Assembly (NCBI RefSeq): GCF_003434055.1
Contig: NZ_QVEX01000010.1
Location: forward strand, 1 to 64,000
Direction: 5' to 3'
DNA from: Enterocloster aldenensis
Lineage (GTDB): Bacteria > Bacillota > Clostridia > Lachnospirales > Lachnospiraceae
Length of the DNA stretch: 64,000 nt
This document shows positions 17,109 through 26,173 of the stretch, piece after piece; within the stretch, counting starts at the first letter, position 1, and each line of letters opens with the position of its first letter. The notes under the pieces are model-generated. The model saw only the letters and a list, made by a program, of their open reading frames with translations, was not told the origin of the DNA and did no database searches. Both the position numbers and the translations under genes were made by a program.

Positions 17109-17806
17109 GGGCCATCCCCCTGTTTACTGTATTTTTTATAACCGGGATGCCTGCCGGTGACTCCATATCCTTTCCTCATTGAGATAAGGCGGTCAATATT
17201 TTCCCTGGATATTTCCTGTGCACCTCCCAGCATCCTGGCATTAAGGCTGATTTTTGCAAAGAGTTCCAGTGTTTCCATACGGTAATAGGCAGTAATCACA
17301 TCTGCCCCAACGGTAAGGGCCCCATGATTCTGAAGGAGCATTGCGTCATGTTCCCCCAGATAAGGCGCAATATTATCCGGTACTTCATAAGTGGAAGGGG
17401 TTCCGTAAGGTGTTACAGGAATCGAACCCAGGGCAATTACCGTCTCAATCATGGAGTACTCGTCCAACGGCACATTGGCTACCGCATATCCGGTGGCCAC
17501 AGGCGGGTGGGCGTGAAGTACGGAATTTACATCCTCGCGCTCTTTATAGCAGCGCAGATGCATCTTAATCTCTGAAGATGGCCCGTATCCGGAAAGGCCT
17601 TCCAACACCTCACCATTCCCATTGATACGAACCAGTTTTTCCGGTGTAATAAAACTTTTGCTTATTCCGGTGGGGGTAGCAAGAAAGGTTCCGTCATCCA
17701 GTCTGGCGGACACGTTACCGTCATTGGCTGCCACCCAGCCCAGCTGCCACATCTTATGGCACACATCGCAGATCTGTTCCCTTAGTTCCATATAGCTTAA
17801 TTTCAT
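17102..17806 (-). CDS. fucA: Class II aldolase, L-fuculose-1-phosphate aldolase type
   Basis: 234-aa member of the zinc-dependent class II aldolase/adducin family. It shows 'GNVSARLDDGTFLATPTG', the metal ligand motif 'HAHPP' near residue 95, and a later His in 'LLQNHGALTVG'. It cleaves fuculose-1-phosphate to dihydroxyacetone phosphate and L-lactaldehyde. The ATG at 17806 is chosen because GAAGGAGG precedes it; the longer frame from 17851 starts with an unlikely Pro/Gly-rich stretch. The residues do not separate fuculose- from rhamnulose-phosphate aldolase. The operon partner fucI decides the call. Confidence 0.88.
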   Translation of the reverse strand: MKLSYMELREQICDVCHKMWQLGWVAANDGNVSARLDDGTFLATPTGISKSFITPEKLVRINGNGEVLEGLSGYGPSSEIKMHLRCYKEREDVNSVLHAHPPVATGYAVANVPLDEYSMIETVIALGSIPVTPYGTPSTYEVPDNIAPYLGEHDAMLLQNHGALTVGADVITAYYRMETLELFAKISLNARMLGGAQEISRENIDRLISMRKGYGVTGRHPGYKKYSKQGDGPC

Positions 17807-17862
17807 AATACCTCCTTCTTTGCCAGGCTGACCTGGCCTTGGGTCCTTCATGTGTTACCGTC

Positions 17863-19353
17863 TCACAGATATGATTCTCCGTCTGCGGCAAACATTTTTT
17901 TATATTGGCCGTACACCTGATCCCATTGATTTGTATCTTCCGGCTCATAGATGCTTACCTTGGCGGAAGCCTCTACGACATTCCTCACCTGATCCAGATC
18001 CCTAAGTTCTCCTGCCGCCAGCAGCTGGAGGGCTGCGTTGCCCAGTACGGTAGCCTCGACCGGGCCGGCAATCACCGGACAATGACACGCATTGGCCGTC
18101 ATCTGGCAGAGGAGCCGGCTCTGTGTGCCGCCGCCCACCATATGAATCGCCGGGTACTCCCTTCCGGTACACATCTTGATTTCATCCAATGTCATACGGT
18201 ACTTAAATGCCAGGCTCTCGTCAATACATCTTACAAGCTCCGCCTCATTCCCCGGCACCCTCTGTCCGCTTTCACGGCAGAACCTCCGGATTCTCTCAGG
18301 AATGTTTCCGGCCGGAACAAACTCTGGTGCATCAGGGTCAATCAGCGCTTTAAACGGTTCCGCATCCGCGGCCATTTGTTCCAGATGTCCGAAACCGTAC
18401 TCCTTTCCCTCACGGATCCACTGTCTCCTGCTTTCCTGAATCAGCCACAAACCAATAATATTCTTGAGGAAGGATATCTTCCCCTGACAACCGCCTTCAT
18501 TCGTGATATTGAGCTTCTTTGACAATCCGTTGATAACGGGTTCATCCAGTTCCGTGCCAAACAGCGACCATGTTCCGCAGCTGATGAAGATGAAATCCTT
18601 ATCCCTGGCAGGAACAGCCGCAAGCGCACTCTGCGTGTCATGTCCTGCCACAGCAATCACTTCCCCAGGCTCAATCCCCAGCTCCTGGCAAATCCCGTTT
18701 TTCATGAGACCAAGCCTGGTTCCGCACGGAACGATACTGCCCAGGATCCTTTCCGGGATACCGAGGCTTTCCAATACTTCCTTTGACCACATTTTAGTTC
18801 GGGCATCCAGCATCTGCGTGGTGGACGCGATGGAATACTCACTGACCTGCGCCCCGCACAGATAATAATTAAATAAGTCCGGCATCATCAAAAGCCTGGA
18901 AGCCCGCTCCAGAAGCCCGGGCCGTTTTTCCATCAGTGCCATAAGTTGAAATACCGTGTTGATTTCCATAAACTGGCTGCCCGTAATCTGATAAAAACGG
19001 TCCTTATCCATCTTACTGAAACTCTTTTCAAGCATTCCCACGGTCCGGGCATCCCGATAGTGTACCGGGTTTTCTAAAAGATTCCCCTCCTTGTCAATCA
19101 GGCCGAAATCCACGCCCCAGGTATCCACGCCGATGCTGTCAATCTTTCCATACTTCTTTGCTTTAATCAGTCCCTGCTTCACCTCAAAAAACAGCCGCAG
19201 GAAATCCCAGTACATGGTCCCGTTTAATATAACCGGATCATTGGGGAAACGATGAAGTTCCTGTATGGATATCCGGTTCCCGTCAAAGTTCCCCAGCATT
19301 ACCCTTCCACTGGAAGCGCCGAAATCCACTGCCAGTACATTTTTATGGTTCAT
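17863..19353 (-). CDS. FGGY-family sugar kinase (L-fuculokinase role, RhaB-like)
   Basis: 496 aa. The FGGY N-domain begins 'VLAVDFGASSGRVMLGNFDG' and contains 'SIGVDTWGVDFGLID' with the catalytic Asp region. The C-domain has the phosphate loop 'IFISCGTWSLFG' and 'IHMVGGGTQSRLLCQMTAN'. By sequence it looks closer to rhamnulokinase (RhaB) than to enterobacterial FucK. With fucI, fucU and fucA in the same operon, it most likely phosphorylates L-fuculose. The start at 19353 has GGCGGTG upstream; a GTG two codons earlier is possible. Confidence 0.87.
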   Translation of the reverse strand: MNHKNVLAVDFGASSGRVMLGNFDGNRISIQELHRFPNDPVILNGTMYWDFLRLFFEVKQGLIKAKKYGKIDSIGVDTWGVDFGLIDKEGNLLENPVHYRDARTVGMLEKSFSKMDKDRFYQITGSQFMEINTVFQLMALMEKRPGLLERASRLLMMPDLFNYYLCGAQVSEYSIASTTQMLDARTKMWSKEVLESLGIPERILGSIVPCGTRLGLMKNGICQELGIEPGEVIAVAGHDTQSALAAVPARDKDFIFISCGTWSLFGTELDEPVINGLSKKLNITNEGGCQGKISFLKNIIGLWLIQESRRQWIREGKEYGFGHLEQMAADAEPFKALIDPDAPEFVPAGNIPERIRRFCRESGQRVPGNEAELVRCIDESLAFKYRMTLDEIKMCTGREYPAIHMVGGGTQSRLLCQMTANACHCPVIAGPVEATVLGNAALQLLAAGELRDLDQVRNVVEASAKVSIYEPEDTNQWDQVYGQYKKMFAADGESYL

Positions 19354-19365
19354 AGACACACCGCC

Positions 19366-21159
19366 TTACTTATACAAAGGCCCATAAGCAGCACAGGCGC
19401 GGAAATCCTGCCCCTCTTTATCCATTCCAAATGCATTCCAGGACGCGGGGCGGAATATTTTTTCCTCAGGCACATTGTGCATGCTGACAGGAATCCTTAA
19501 GATTGAGCAGAGTGTAATGAGGTCCGCCCCGATATGTCCGTAGCTGATTGCACCGTGGTTGGCGCCCCAGTTATTCATCACATCATATGCAGAGGCAAAT
19601 GCTCCCCGGCCCGTCACCCTGGGAGCAAACCAGGTGCACGGCCATGTATAGTCCGTCCTCTTCCATAAGATATCAGTTACATCTTCCGGCAGTTTCACTG
19701 TCCAGCCTTCTGCAATCTGCAGCATAGGCCCAAGTCCTTTTACCAGGTTTAAGCGGATCATGGTACATGGCATCTGGGCTTCTGTTACATATCTGGAAGA
19801 ATAACCTCCGCCCCTGAAATACCCAAAATCAGCCTCGTTCCATGTAGTTGCTTCCATAATCGCCTTCTGATCCTCCGCCGTCACCTCATACCACGGCTTC
19901 ATGACCGGCTGTCCATCTTCATCCAGGGCCTTGCCAGTGGCATCCAGACAGGCGGCTCCTGAGTTAATCAGATGCAGGAAACCGCCTGCTTCCTTTGCAA
20001 CCCCTTCCAGATCATATCCGGCCGCCTTCTTAACAGCCTCCGGGCTCCAGTAAGTACGTACATCCGCGAAAATCTGTGCTCTGTTGGTGAGCAGCTTCAT
20101 GAACAGCATTCCCAGCCCATTTAATGCGTCGTTCTCCGTAGCCAGTATGTACGGCTCCCTTGCGCCGTTCCAGTCAAAGGAGGAATTCAGCATGGACTCC
20201 GCGAAATCACCATTGGGATAAAAATCCGTCCACTGCCTCTGTCCCTGGAAGCCTGCGGCGATGGCATTGTGTCCAATCCGCTCTTCCTCCCTCCCCTCCG
20301 GCAGGTTGGGATTCCCATTCATCAAATCTTTGATGATGCACATCATCTTTACCACGAATTCCCAATCCTTATCCTTCTGTTCCCGGGTCTTCTGGACTTC
20401 GGGAGGGTTCTTGTCAAAGCCTTCCTTGCAATTCGCCTTTGTCCAGGCAAGGGCTTTTTCAAACTCCTCTTTATCGTATATTTCCTCGCTCATACGGCGG
20501 GTTAATTCCACTTCATCTACGGATTCCACCCGCATTCCCAGATATTCCTCAATGAATGCCGGGTCTATGATAGAGCCGCCAATTCCCATGCAGATAGAAC
20601 CTATCTGGAGATATGACTTTCCTCTCATGGTAGCGGCTGCCACTGCGGCACGCCCAAAACGGAGAAGTTTCTCTTTTACATCATCCGGTATGCTTGTATC
20701 ATCCGCATCCTGGACATCATGTCCATAGATACCAAAGGCCGGAAGCCCCTTCTGCGCATGGGTAGCCAGTACAGAGGCTAGATATACGGCGCCGGGCCGC
20801 TCCGTTCCATTAAATCCCCACACACCCTTGATTGTTTGCGGGTCCATGTCCATTGTCTCTGCACCGTAACACCAGCATGGGGTCACAGTCAGGGTAATAT
20901 CCACTCCAGCCCTGCGGAATTTGTCCGCGCAGGCCGCGCTTTCCCCCACGCGTCCAATGGTGGTATCCGCGATCACTACGTTTACCGGTTCCCCATTACT
21001 GTAAAACAGGTTTTCCCGAAACAGGGCCGCCGCGCTTTTGGCCATATTCATGGTCTGCTCTTCCATGGATTCCCTTACTTTCATATACCCCTGTCTTCCG
21101 TCTATTGTGGGTCTGATGCCAATAACCGGATAAGCCCCAATCAATCTGTTTGCTGCCAT
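19366..21159 (-). CDS. fucI: L-fucose isomerase
   Basis: 597 aa, the full FucI length. It converts L-fucose to L-fuculose (and often D-arabinose to D-ribulose) with Mn2+. Conserved regions seen are '[19 protein letters not shown]', the metal-ligand segments '[10 protein letters not shown]' and '[13 protein letters not shown]', and the late His region '[16 protein letters not shown]'. A strong AAGGAGG precedes the ATG. It is the first gene of the fucose operon. Its leader of roughly 250 nt consists almost entirely of a 16-bp tandem repeat (21187-21410). Confidence 0.97.
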   Translation of the reverse strand: MAANRLIGAYPVIGIRPTIDGRQGYMKVRESMEEQTMNMAKSAAALFRENLFYSNGEPVNVVIADTTIGRVGESAACADKFRRAGVDITLTVTPCWCYGAETMDMDPQTIKGVWGFNGTERPGAVYLASVLATHAQKGLPAFGIYGHDVQDADDTSIPDDVKEKLLRFGRAAVAAATMRGKSYLQIGSICMGIGGSIIDPAFIEEYLGMRVESVDEVELTRRMSEEIYDKEEFEKALAWTKANCKEGFDKNPPEVQKTREQKDKDWEFVVKMMCIIKDLMNGNPNLPEGREEERIGHNAIAAGFQGQRQWTDFYPNGDFAESMLNSSFDWNGAREPYILATENDALNGLGMLFMKLLTNRAQIFADVRTYWSPEAVKKAAGYDLEGVAKEAGGFLHLINSGAACLDATGKALDEDGQPVMKPWYEVTAEDQKAIMEATTWNEADFGYFRGGGYSSRYVTEAQMPCTMIRLNLVKGLGPMLQIAEGWTVKLPEDVTDILWKRTDYTWPCTWFAPRVTGRGAFASAYDVMNNWGANHGAISYGHIGADLITLCSILRIPVSMHNVPEEKIFRPASWNAFGMDKEGQDFRACAAYGPLYK

Positions 21160-21186
21160 AGTGTTTCCTCCTTTTGATTTTAGATT

Positions 21187-21410
21187 GTATCCATTTTAAA
21201 TCGTATTGATTTTTATATTGTGCTTATTTTAAAACGTGTTCTTTTTTAATTGTGCCCTTTTTTAATCGTGCTCTTTTTTAATCGTGCTCTTTTTTAATTG
21301 TGCTCTTTTTTAATCGTGCTCTTTTTTAATCGTGCTCTTTTTTAATCGTGCTCTTTTTAATCGTGCTCTTTTTAATTTGTGTTCTTTTTAATTTGTGTTC
21401 TCATTATATT
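21187..21410. repeat. 16-bp tandem repeat filling the fucI 5' leader
   Basis: About 14 head-to-tail units of 15-17 bp. The core consensus on the transcribed (minus) strand is GATTAAAAAAGAGCAC. Units between about 21252 and 21377 are near-identical. Those toward fucI (21187-21235) and toward the promoter (21379-21410) are more diverged but keep the period. It starts right behind the AGGAGG ribosome site and ends about 25 bp from the -10 element. There are no spacers, so it is not a CRISPR array. Two units have lost one T of the T6 tract. Confidence 0.93.
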
Positions 21411-21434
21411 TTTGTCTTCTTTTTGCGTAATTGT

Positions 21435-21440
21435 ATTATA
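21435..21440 (-). promoter_or_regulatory. Candidate -10 element of the fucose operon
   Basis: A perfect TATAAT on the minus strand lies about 275 bp before fucI, just outside the repeat. No good -35 is seen at 17 bp, as expected for a promoter that needs an AraC-type activator. A palindromic CAGC-N5-GCTG (21452-21464 region) lies immediately upstream. Confidence 0.5.
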
Positions 21441-21576
21441 CTATTGATAAACAGCTATTTGCTGTGATATAATGGCAAAAAATATGACAATATTCACTTT
21501 ATTGGTCATTTTACCTATTTGCGCAATTTAATTCCACGCGTTTATAGTGATTTTTACACTTTAGAGAGGGGGTAAT

Positions 21577-22428
21577 ATGCACTATTTGGACTATAATGAA
21601 AAAAAGCAGCACGGGACTCCGGACTTTCCTATTGAATATTACCATGTAGATGAGCACCATCCCCGCTATAACATGCCATTCCACTGTCACAAAGAATTGG
21701 AAATCATCCGGATTTTAGAGGGAATCCTCTATTTAAAGTTAGATGATGAAGAGCTTGAAGCCAAAGCCGGGGATATCATCTTTATTAACGAGGGGGTTAT
21801 TCATGGCGGTCTGCCGCAAAATTGTATTTATGAATGTATTGTGTTTGATATCCAGCGTCTTCTCATGCACACAGATACCTGTCGCTTTTATATCCGGCTC
21901 ATTACAAAGCATCAGATTATTGTCCAGAATCATTTTACAAAAAGCAACCGTTCCCTGCATCGGATCATCGGCCATCTTTTCAGATCCATGCAGCATAGTG
22001 AGCCTGGAAGCGAACTGATAACCATGGGCACTTTATTTGAAATATTTGGAATCATCTACCAGAAAAAGCTTTATCAGGATAAGGCTGATGATACAAAATC
22101 CTCCAGGAAGATGATGCAGCTCAAACCCGTGCTGGAATACATAGACAGTAATTACGGGCAGACCATTACACTGAATGAATTATCCAGAATTGCCGGGATG
22201 TCTCCCAAATATTTCTGCAGTTATTTTCATTCCATCATTCACAGAACCCCAATTGATTATCTGAATTACTATCGTATTGAGCGCGCCTGCAGCGAATTAA
22301 GTACCTCTGATTTAACCTTGGCAGAGGTAGCCTATCGATGTGGTTTTAGCGACGTAAGCTATTTTATCAAAACATTTAAACGGTATAAGGGAATCACACC
22401 ACACCGGTATTGCCTGAATATTGGATAA
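21577..22428 (+). CDS. AraC-family transcriptional regulator
   Basis: 283 aa. The N-terminal cupin sensor (residues about 20-90) shows 'HCHKELEIIRILEG' and 'AGDIIFINEGVIHGG'. The C-terminal double HTH (about 180-283) shows 'LNELSRIAGMSPKYFCSYFH' and 'AEVAYRCGFSDVSYFIKTFK'. GAGAGGGGG precedes the ATG. It is divergent from fucI, across the repeat-bearing region, and most likely activates the fucose operon when the sugar is present. That target is inferred from position. Confidence 0.93.
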   Translation: MHYLDYNEKKQHGTPDFPIEYYHVDEHHPRYNMPFHCHKELEIIRILEGILYLKLDDEELEAKAGDIIFINEGVIHGGLPQNCIYECIVFDIQRLLMHTDTCRFYIRLITKHQIIVQNHFTKSNRSLHRIIGHLFRSMQHSEPGSELITMGTLFEIFGIIYQKKLYQDKADDTKSSRKMMQLKPVLEYIDSNYGQTITLNELSRIAGMSPKYFCSYFHSIIHRTPIDYLNYYRIERACSELSTSDLTLAEVAYRCGFSDVSYFIKTFKRYKGITPHRYCLNIG

Positions 22429-23321
22429 TACCTGATTTTAAACAGGTGCCTGGGTTCGTACCACGTTTCTGAAAACAGCCGGCGGGGACCTGGGTTCCCC
22501 GCTGGGGTGGATGCTTGCGTATCTGCTGCTAAATGCTCCGGGAACATTTTCCCGCAACAGACAGGTCCTGGCGGGGCCAGACACCGCAGATTATATCACT
22601 AAGCAGCAATTTAATTCCATCCAGCCTGGTGATATCCCCTGCATGGATAATGCATGGAACCTCATTTTTGTCATTCCACCCGCAAATGCTTCCCACGGTC
22701 ATCATTCCTCACTCACGCTTCCGGACATAAGGAATCATCACAATAGGATTGTAAGTAGTATACAGATATATGGCCATGCAGGTTCATGCTGTCCTGCGTA
22801 CAAAAAAAAGAACCATCTCCAAGGTGGTTCCTGAATTTCGGATAATTCCTGAAATAATAAACGCTGTAATTTTAACTGTAAATTTACACATTTAGCTGCA
22901 TGCACAAAAATCCAAAAAGTAAAGCCTCCCTGGGCCTAGTACTACACCAGGGAGTGTCTAAAAATTGCTTTCCGTCAGCTGTTCCTTCTTATGGATAAAA
23001 TATTTTACTCAGTCAGACTTATCCAGGTGCATACATTAATCTCGTTAGCCCTGCCTGTGAAGATGGCAGCCAGATATAGGCCGATTCTGCTTCCACTTAC
23101 CGGCATGTTGACTAGTTGTGGCGAAATGTAAAGTCAAAGCAAGATATAGTTTCCGCTTCACAATCCGCCATCAACATCTTGTATAAGAAAATCACTTTAC
23201 GACAGTCCCCTTTATCTTTACAAAAAAGTATAACCTGCCATATCATTCCACAAGTACCATCAATACCGCCATCTCAACACGACTCTGTTTAAGGTTCTAT
23301 GTCCAACCAATCTTTTTGACA
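22429..23321. other. Long intergenic region with several hairpins, no recognised gene
   Basis: Open frames here lack ribosome sites and recognisable products. Visible structure includes a GC-rich inverted repeat at about 22480-22502 and an inverted repeat CTCCCTGG…CCAGGGAG near 22927-22956. There is also a strong minus-strand terminator at 22810. A 33-codon minus-strand frame (23005-23106) with the product start MPVSGSRIGLYLAAIFTG looks gene-like but matches nothing I know. The stretch may be a decayed gene or hold a small RNA. Confidence 0.4.
22810..22830 (-). terminator. Orphan rho-independent terminator (minus strand)
   Basis: A 9-bp stem (GAACCATCT / AGGTGGTTC, one G-T pair) with a 3-base loop is followed on the minus strand by eight T. 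The nearest minus-strand gene ends about 490 nt upstream, at 23322. Confidence 0.8.
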
Positions 23322-24188
23322 TTATTGGCCTTCAACATAAGTAACCATTTCGTCCAAAGGATTACGGGGTGTGGCGCTGGTGTAGGCGTCAGCGCTTTCA
23401 TCCATGGATGTATCCTCCATACCAATCAGGAGAAACGCTGCCGCTGCCTGATTCTCCGGAATACCCAACTGTTCCCGATAGGCTGCCTGGTTTTCTCCGT
23501 TCACTGCCAATGTGGGGGAGGAAATGATTTTTGTTCCATACCCTAAAAGCTGTGCAGCCACAGACATAGTTTGACAGGCCAGGCCTGCATCCAGTTCGGA
23601 ACCATCTGAACAGGAAACAACAATTACCAAAGGAGCATCTGCGATTCCGGCCTTCAATACGCTGCCGGTGGCCGCATGATTTCCTCCGGCTGTTGTATCT
23701 GGCGGGGGGGAAGAATCCCTGTCCCCGTCCGCATCAAATCCGTCCGGCAGTTCCCCATACGCTGGCAGTTCCCCATACTCTGGCAGTTCCCCATCCTCCG
23801 GCAGTTTGCCATCAGGCATATCTGCTCCGTCCGGAGGTGTACCTCTGCCAACACGCATACCGCTGCTCATATCCTCAGAGATTTGCTGCAGCAGGGCAGC
23901 ATCGGTTATGACCGAGAAATGCCAAGGCTGGCCATTCATGGCGCTGGGAGTGTTAATTCCAGCCATCAGAATCGTCTCAATGTCATCATTGCTCACCTTA
24001 TCATCTGTAAAATATTGGGTTGTTGTAATGTTGCTGACCAATTCAACTGCATTTCTATTCTCTGTTTGTACTGTACCAGGGGATTCCTGGCTTACATCAT
24101 GGCCTGCCTGGGAATTGGATTGGGAACACCCCCACATCAGGCATAACGCGGATATGGCTGCAACAAGAGGGATGCATTTTGTTTTCAT
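23322..24188 (-). CDS. Nitroreductase-like lipoprotein with an acidic repeat insert
   Basis: 288 aa. A signal peptide ends in the lipobox LMWGC (Cys near residue 21). A nitroreductase-like fold follows from about 50. 'AGINTPSAMNGQPWHFSVIT' is the FMN-binding segment, and 'LDAGLACQTMSVAAQLLGYG' and 'LGIPENQAAAAFLLIG' are the later helices. Residues about 120-165 form a low-complexity insert with 'ELPEYG/ELPAYG' repeats, splitting the domain. Nitroreductases use flavin to reduce nitro or quinone groups; an exported lipoprotein form is less common. It follows the CotH gene by 57 nt, suggesting the same operon. Confidence 0.75.
   Translation of the reverse strand: MKTKCIPLVAAISALCLMWGCSQSNSQAGHDVSQESPGTVQTENRNAVELVSNITTTQYFTDDKVSNDDIETILMAGINTPSAMNGQPWHFSVITDAALLQQISEDMSSGMRVGRGTPPDGADMPDGKLPEDGELPEYGELPAYGELPDGFDADGDRDSSPPPDTTAGGNHAATGSVLKAGIADAPLVIVVSCSDGSELDAGLACQTMSVAAQLLGYGTKIISSPTLAVNGENQAAYREQLGIPENQAAAAFLLIGMEDTSMDESADAYTSATPRNPLDEMVTYVEGQ
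23748..23815. repeat. 21-bp coding tandem repeat in the nitroreductase-like gene
   Basis: Three to four imperfect copies of a 21-bp unit (plus strand GGCAGTTCCCCATAC followed by 6 variable bases) encode the acidic heptads ELPEDG, ELPEYG and ELPAYG. The repeat is in frame, so unit loss or gain would keep the protein intact. Confidence 0.75.
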
Positions 24189-24247
24189 CATTTATTCGCC
24201 GTCCTTCCTTATAAAAATAATTCAAAGGTTGTCAAAACTTACCGAAA

Positions 24248-26170
24248 TCAGTGTTTATATATCTTCGCCACGGCCAGACCAATGGCAAGCACGGCCGCCG
24301 AAGCTCCAATCCAGATCCAGCCGGTCTGATTGGATGCAGGGCTCTCGGCTCCATCCAGGTAAAATCTGAAATCATCTCCGGTCATTTGCCTGCCGCCCCC
24401 TGCGGGCCGGCTGGTATTGTTATCCCCTGCTGTACCGGAGGCTTCAGAGGGAGTGGCTTCTGTTTGGCTGCCGGAAAACTGGCCCGGGAAATTTCCCGAA
24501 GCATTATCCGGGGGATTAGATGGATTGAAGCCCTCCGGCAGGTTAAATGAGCCAAAGCCCTCCGGCATTTCTCCGGTAAAGCCCTCCGGCATACCTGACA
24601 TATCCCCGCCAAATCCGCCCATACCGCCGCCCCTGCCGCCTTCGCCGCCCATGGAACCCATGTCGGAAAGAGTGATGGCCGAGGCGTCCACATAACTCAT
24701 ATTATCGGCTGTCTCTCCGTTATCAAGCTGCATGGAAATACTGCTGCTGCGCAAATTACAGAATTGGCGGAGCGTTTCCACGCCCAGTTCAAATTCCTCA
24801 TAGGTGTAAAAAGCCGTTGGGTCTTTTTCCACATAGGATTGAATCAGATCATAGGTATTATTGATGATTCCCTGAATATCAACACTGTTTAAAAACTCAG
24901 CAAAATACTGATGATACAGCGCCGTGTATTCTTCGCTTTCAAATATCCAATTCAGCATTGGCCGGTCGGAAGAACCGCCGGACACCGGGGTGTCAATGGG
25001 CGTGTTGACGGTACTCGTTGCGTTTCCGCCGCCAAATGTACCAAAGCCCAGGTTATAGTCCCACGGAATCATGGAAAGCCGGCCATCCGTTTCATAAAGA
25101 TAATAGTTGTGGACCATCATGCCTGTATAACTGTCGTCATTGCAGACATAATTGTGAACTACAAAGTAGCGGATAACCTGCCCTATATCCACAACAGATG
25201 CAATGTCCTGGTTATCGGACAGCTTTTTCAGGGACTCAATCAATCGTTTTTGGTCGGCTTTGGTAATATAGGTCTTGGCGTTGTTCCAGATGTTTAAGTA
25301 ACTGTCCAACTCATCGTCAATGTACTGCAGCTTCACATCGGAGGAGCCCATTCCAAACCCGCCGCCCCCGGAAAAAGGAATATCAGGCATCCCACCGCCA
25401 GACATGGAAGGCGGACTAAATCTGCCGGAAGATACGCCGGATTCCCTTGAATCTGTATCTGTTCCTCCAAAATCAAAGCCGTTCCCGCCATCACGGCTGC
25501 CAAACATGGCAGACGGGTCAAAATCCCCGCCATTGCCCCGGCCTCCGCCGAAACCCAGACTGTCCGGCTTATAAAGTTCGCCGTAATCCGAACCGTAATT
25601 GCGCTCCAGGAAGGATTCCTCCACACCCTCCACCGCCAGGTACAGCCCCCAGTCCTCGCCGTTCACCGTGATATAGACATAGCTGCACAGAGAGGAATTC
25701 ACACCGAATCCGTTCATCATGGTGTAGGTCAGATAATCCTTCATCATGGTGGAATCCTGAATCAGATTGTTCAGGCTCAGCTTATCAAGCCCATGGTAGG
25801 TCCTGGTGCTGTCATAGTGGTCAAATTCAATTTTGAAGCTGTACCGCTCACTGCCGAGGGATGACACCATTGACAAAGAGGTGTTCCCTTTGGCACGGAG
25901 TCCTATGTTTTTATAGGATTCACCGTCGATTACCACGCTGGCCATATAATATTCCTCGCTGGTGGCATTGGCAATAAACTCATCCCAGTCGTCCATGACA
26001 ATATCAACGGAGTGAACCTTTGTGTTGTCAAATAACCTGTTTTCATATCCCATGGTGTGCGCCATTGCCTCGATACCCAGGGCCGCGCCATTCATAAACA
26101 GAATGGTCAGAACCAACATCAAGGCCATGACAATCACAGCAATGCGGTCAAAATGTTTGCTTCCTGACAT
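24248..26170 (-). CDS. CotH kinase family protein, membrane-anchored
   Basis: 640 aa. An N-terminal hydrophobic segment (residues about 10-32) and a C-terminal one (about 615-635) anchor it with the main part outside. The CotH core covers about 50-500: 'VHSVDIVMDDWDEF', 'NIGLRAKGNTSLSM', 'YSFKIEFDHYD', 'GLDKLSLNNLIQDSTMMKDY' and the late 'MIPWDYNLGFGTF', whose Asp fits the kinase metal site. CotH proteins are atypical secreted kinases, first known from spore coats. Two Gly/Ser/Met-rich inserts (about 205-290 and 500-600) are low complexity. It is encoded with DUF4956 and VTC-domain proteins, a combination seen in many Firmicutes. Confidence 0.87.
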   Translation of the reverse strand: MSGSKHFDRIAVIVMALMLVLTILFMNGAALGIEAMAHTMGYENRLFDNTKVHSVDIVMDDWDEFIANATSEEYYMASVVIDGESYKNIGLRAKGNTSLSMVSSLGSERYSFKIEFDHYDSTRTYHGLDKLSLNNLIQDSTMMKDYLTYTMMNGFGVNSSLCSYVYITVNGEDWGLYLAVEGVEESFLERNYGSDYGELYKPDSLGFGGGRGNGGDFDPSAMFGSRDGGNGFDFGGTDTDSRESGVSSGRFSPPSMSGGGMPDIPFSGGGGFGMGSSDVKLQYIDDELDSYLNIWNNAKTYITKADQKRLIESLKKLSDNQDIASVVDIGQVIRYFVVHNYVCNDDSYTGMMVHNYYLYETDGRLSMIPWDYNLGFGTFGGGNATSTVNTPIDTPVSGGSSDRPMLNWIFESEEYTALYHQYFAEFLNSVDIQGIINNTYDLIQSYVEKDPTAFYTYEEFELGVETLRQFCNLRSSSISMQLDNGETADNMSYVDASAITLSDMGSMGGEGGRGGGMGGFGGDMSGMPEGFTGEMPEGFGSFNLPEGFNPSNPPDNASGNFPGQFSGSQTEATPSEASGTAGDNNTSRPAGGGRQMTGDDFRFYLDGAESPASNQTGWIWIGASAAVLAIGLAVAKIYKH

Positions 26171-26173
26171 AAT

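Noticed and set aside
17102..19353. L-rhamnose operon
   Set aside because: The kinase resembles RhaB, but the operon contains clear fucI and fucU genes and no rhamnose isomerase.
21187..21410. CRISPR array
   Set aside because: The units are 15-17 bp and directly adjacent, with no spacers and no cas genes. It is a tandem repeat.
22511..22834. 107-codon plus-strand frame after the AraC gene
   Set aside because: No ribosome site and no family resemblance, and it ends in a terminator hairpin of the opposite strand.
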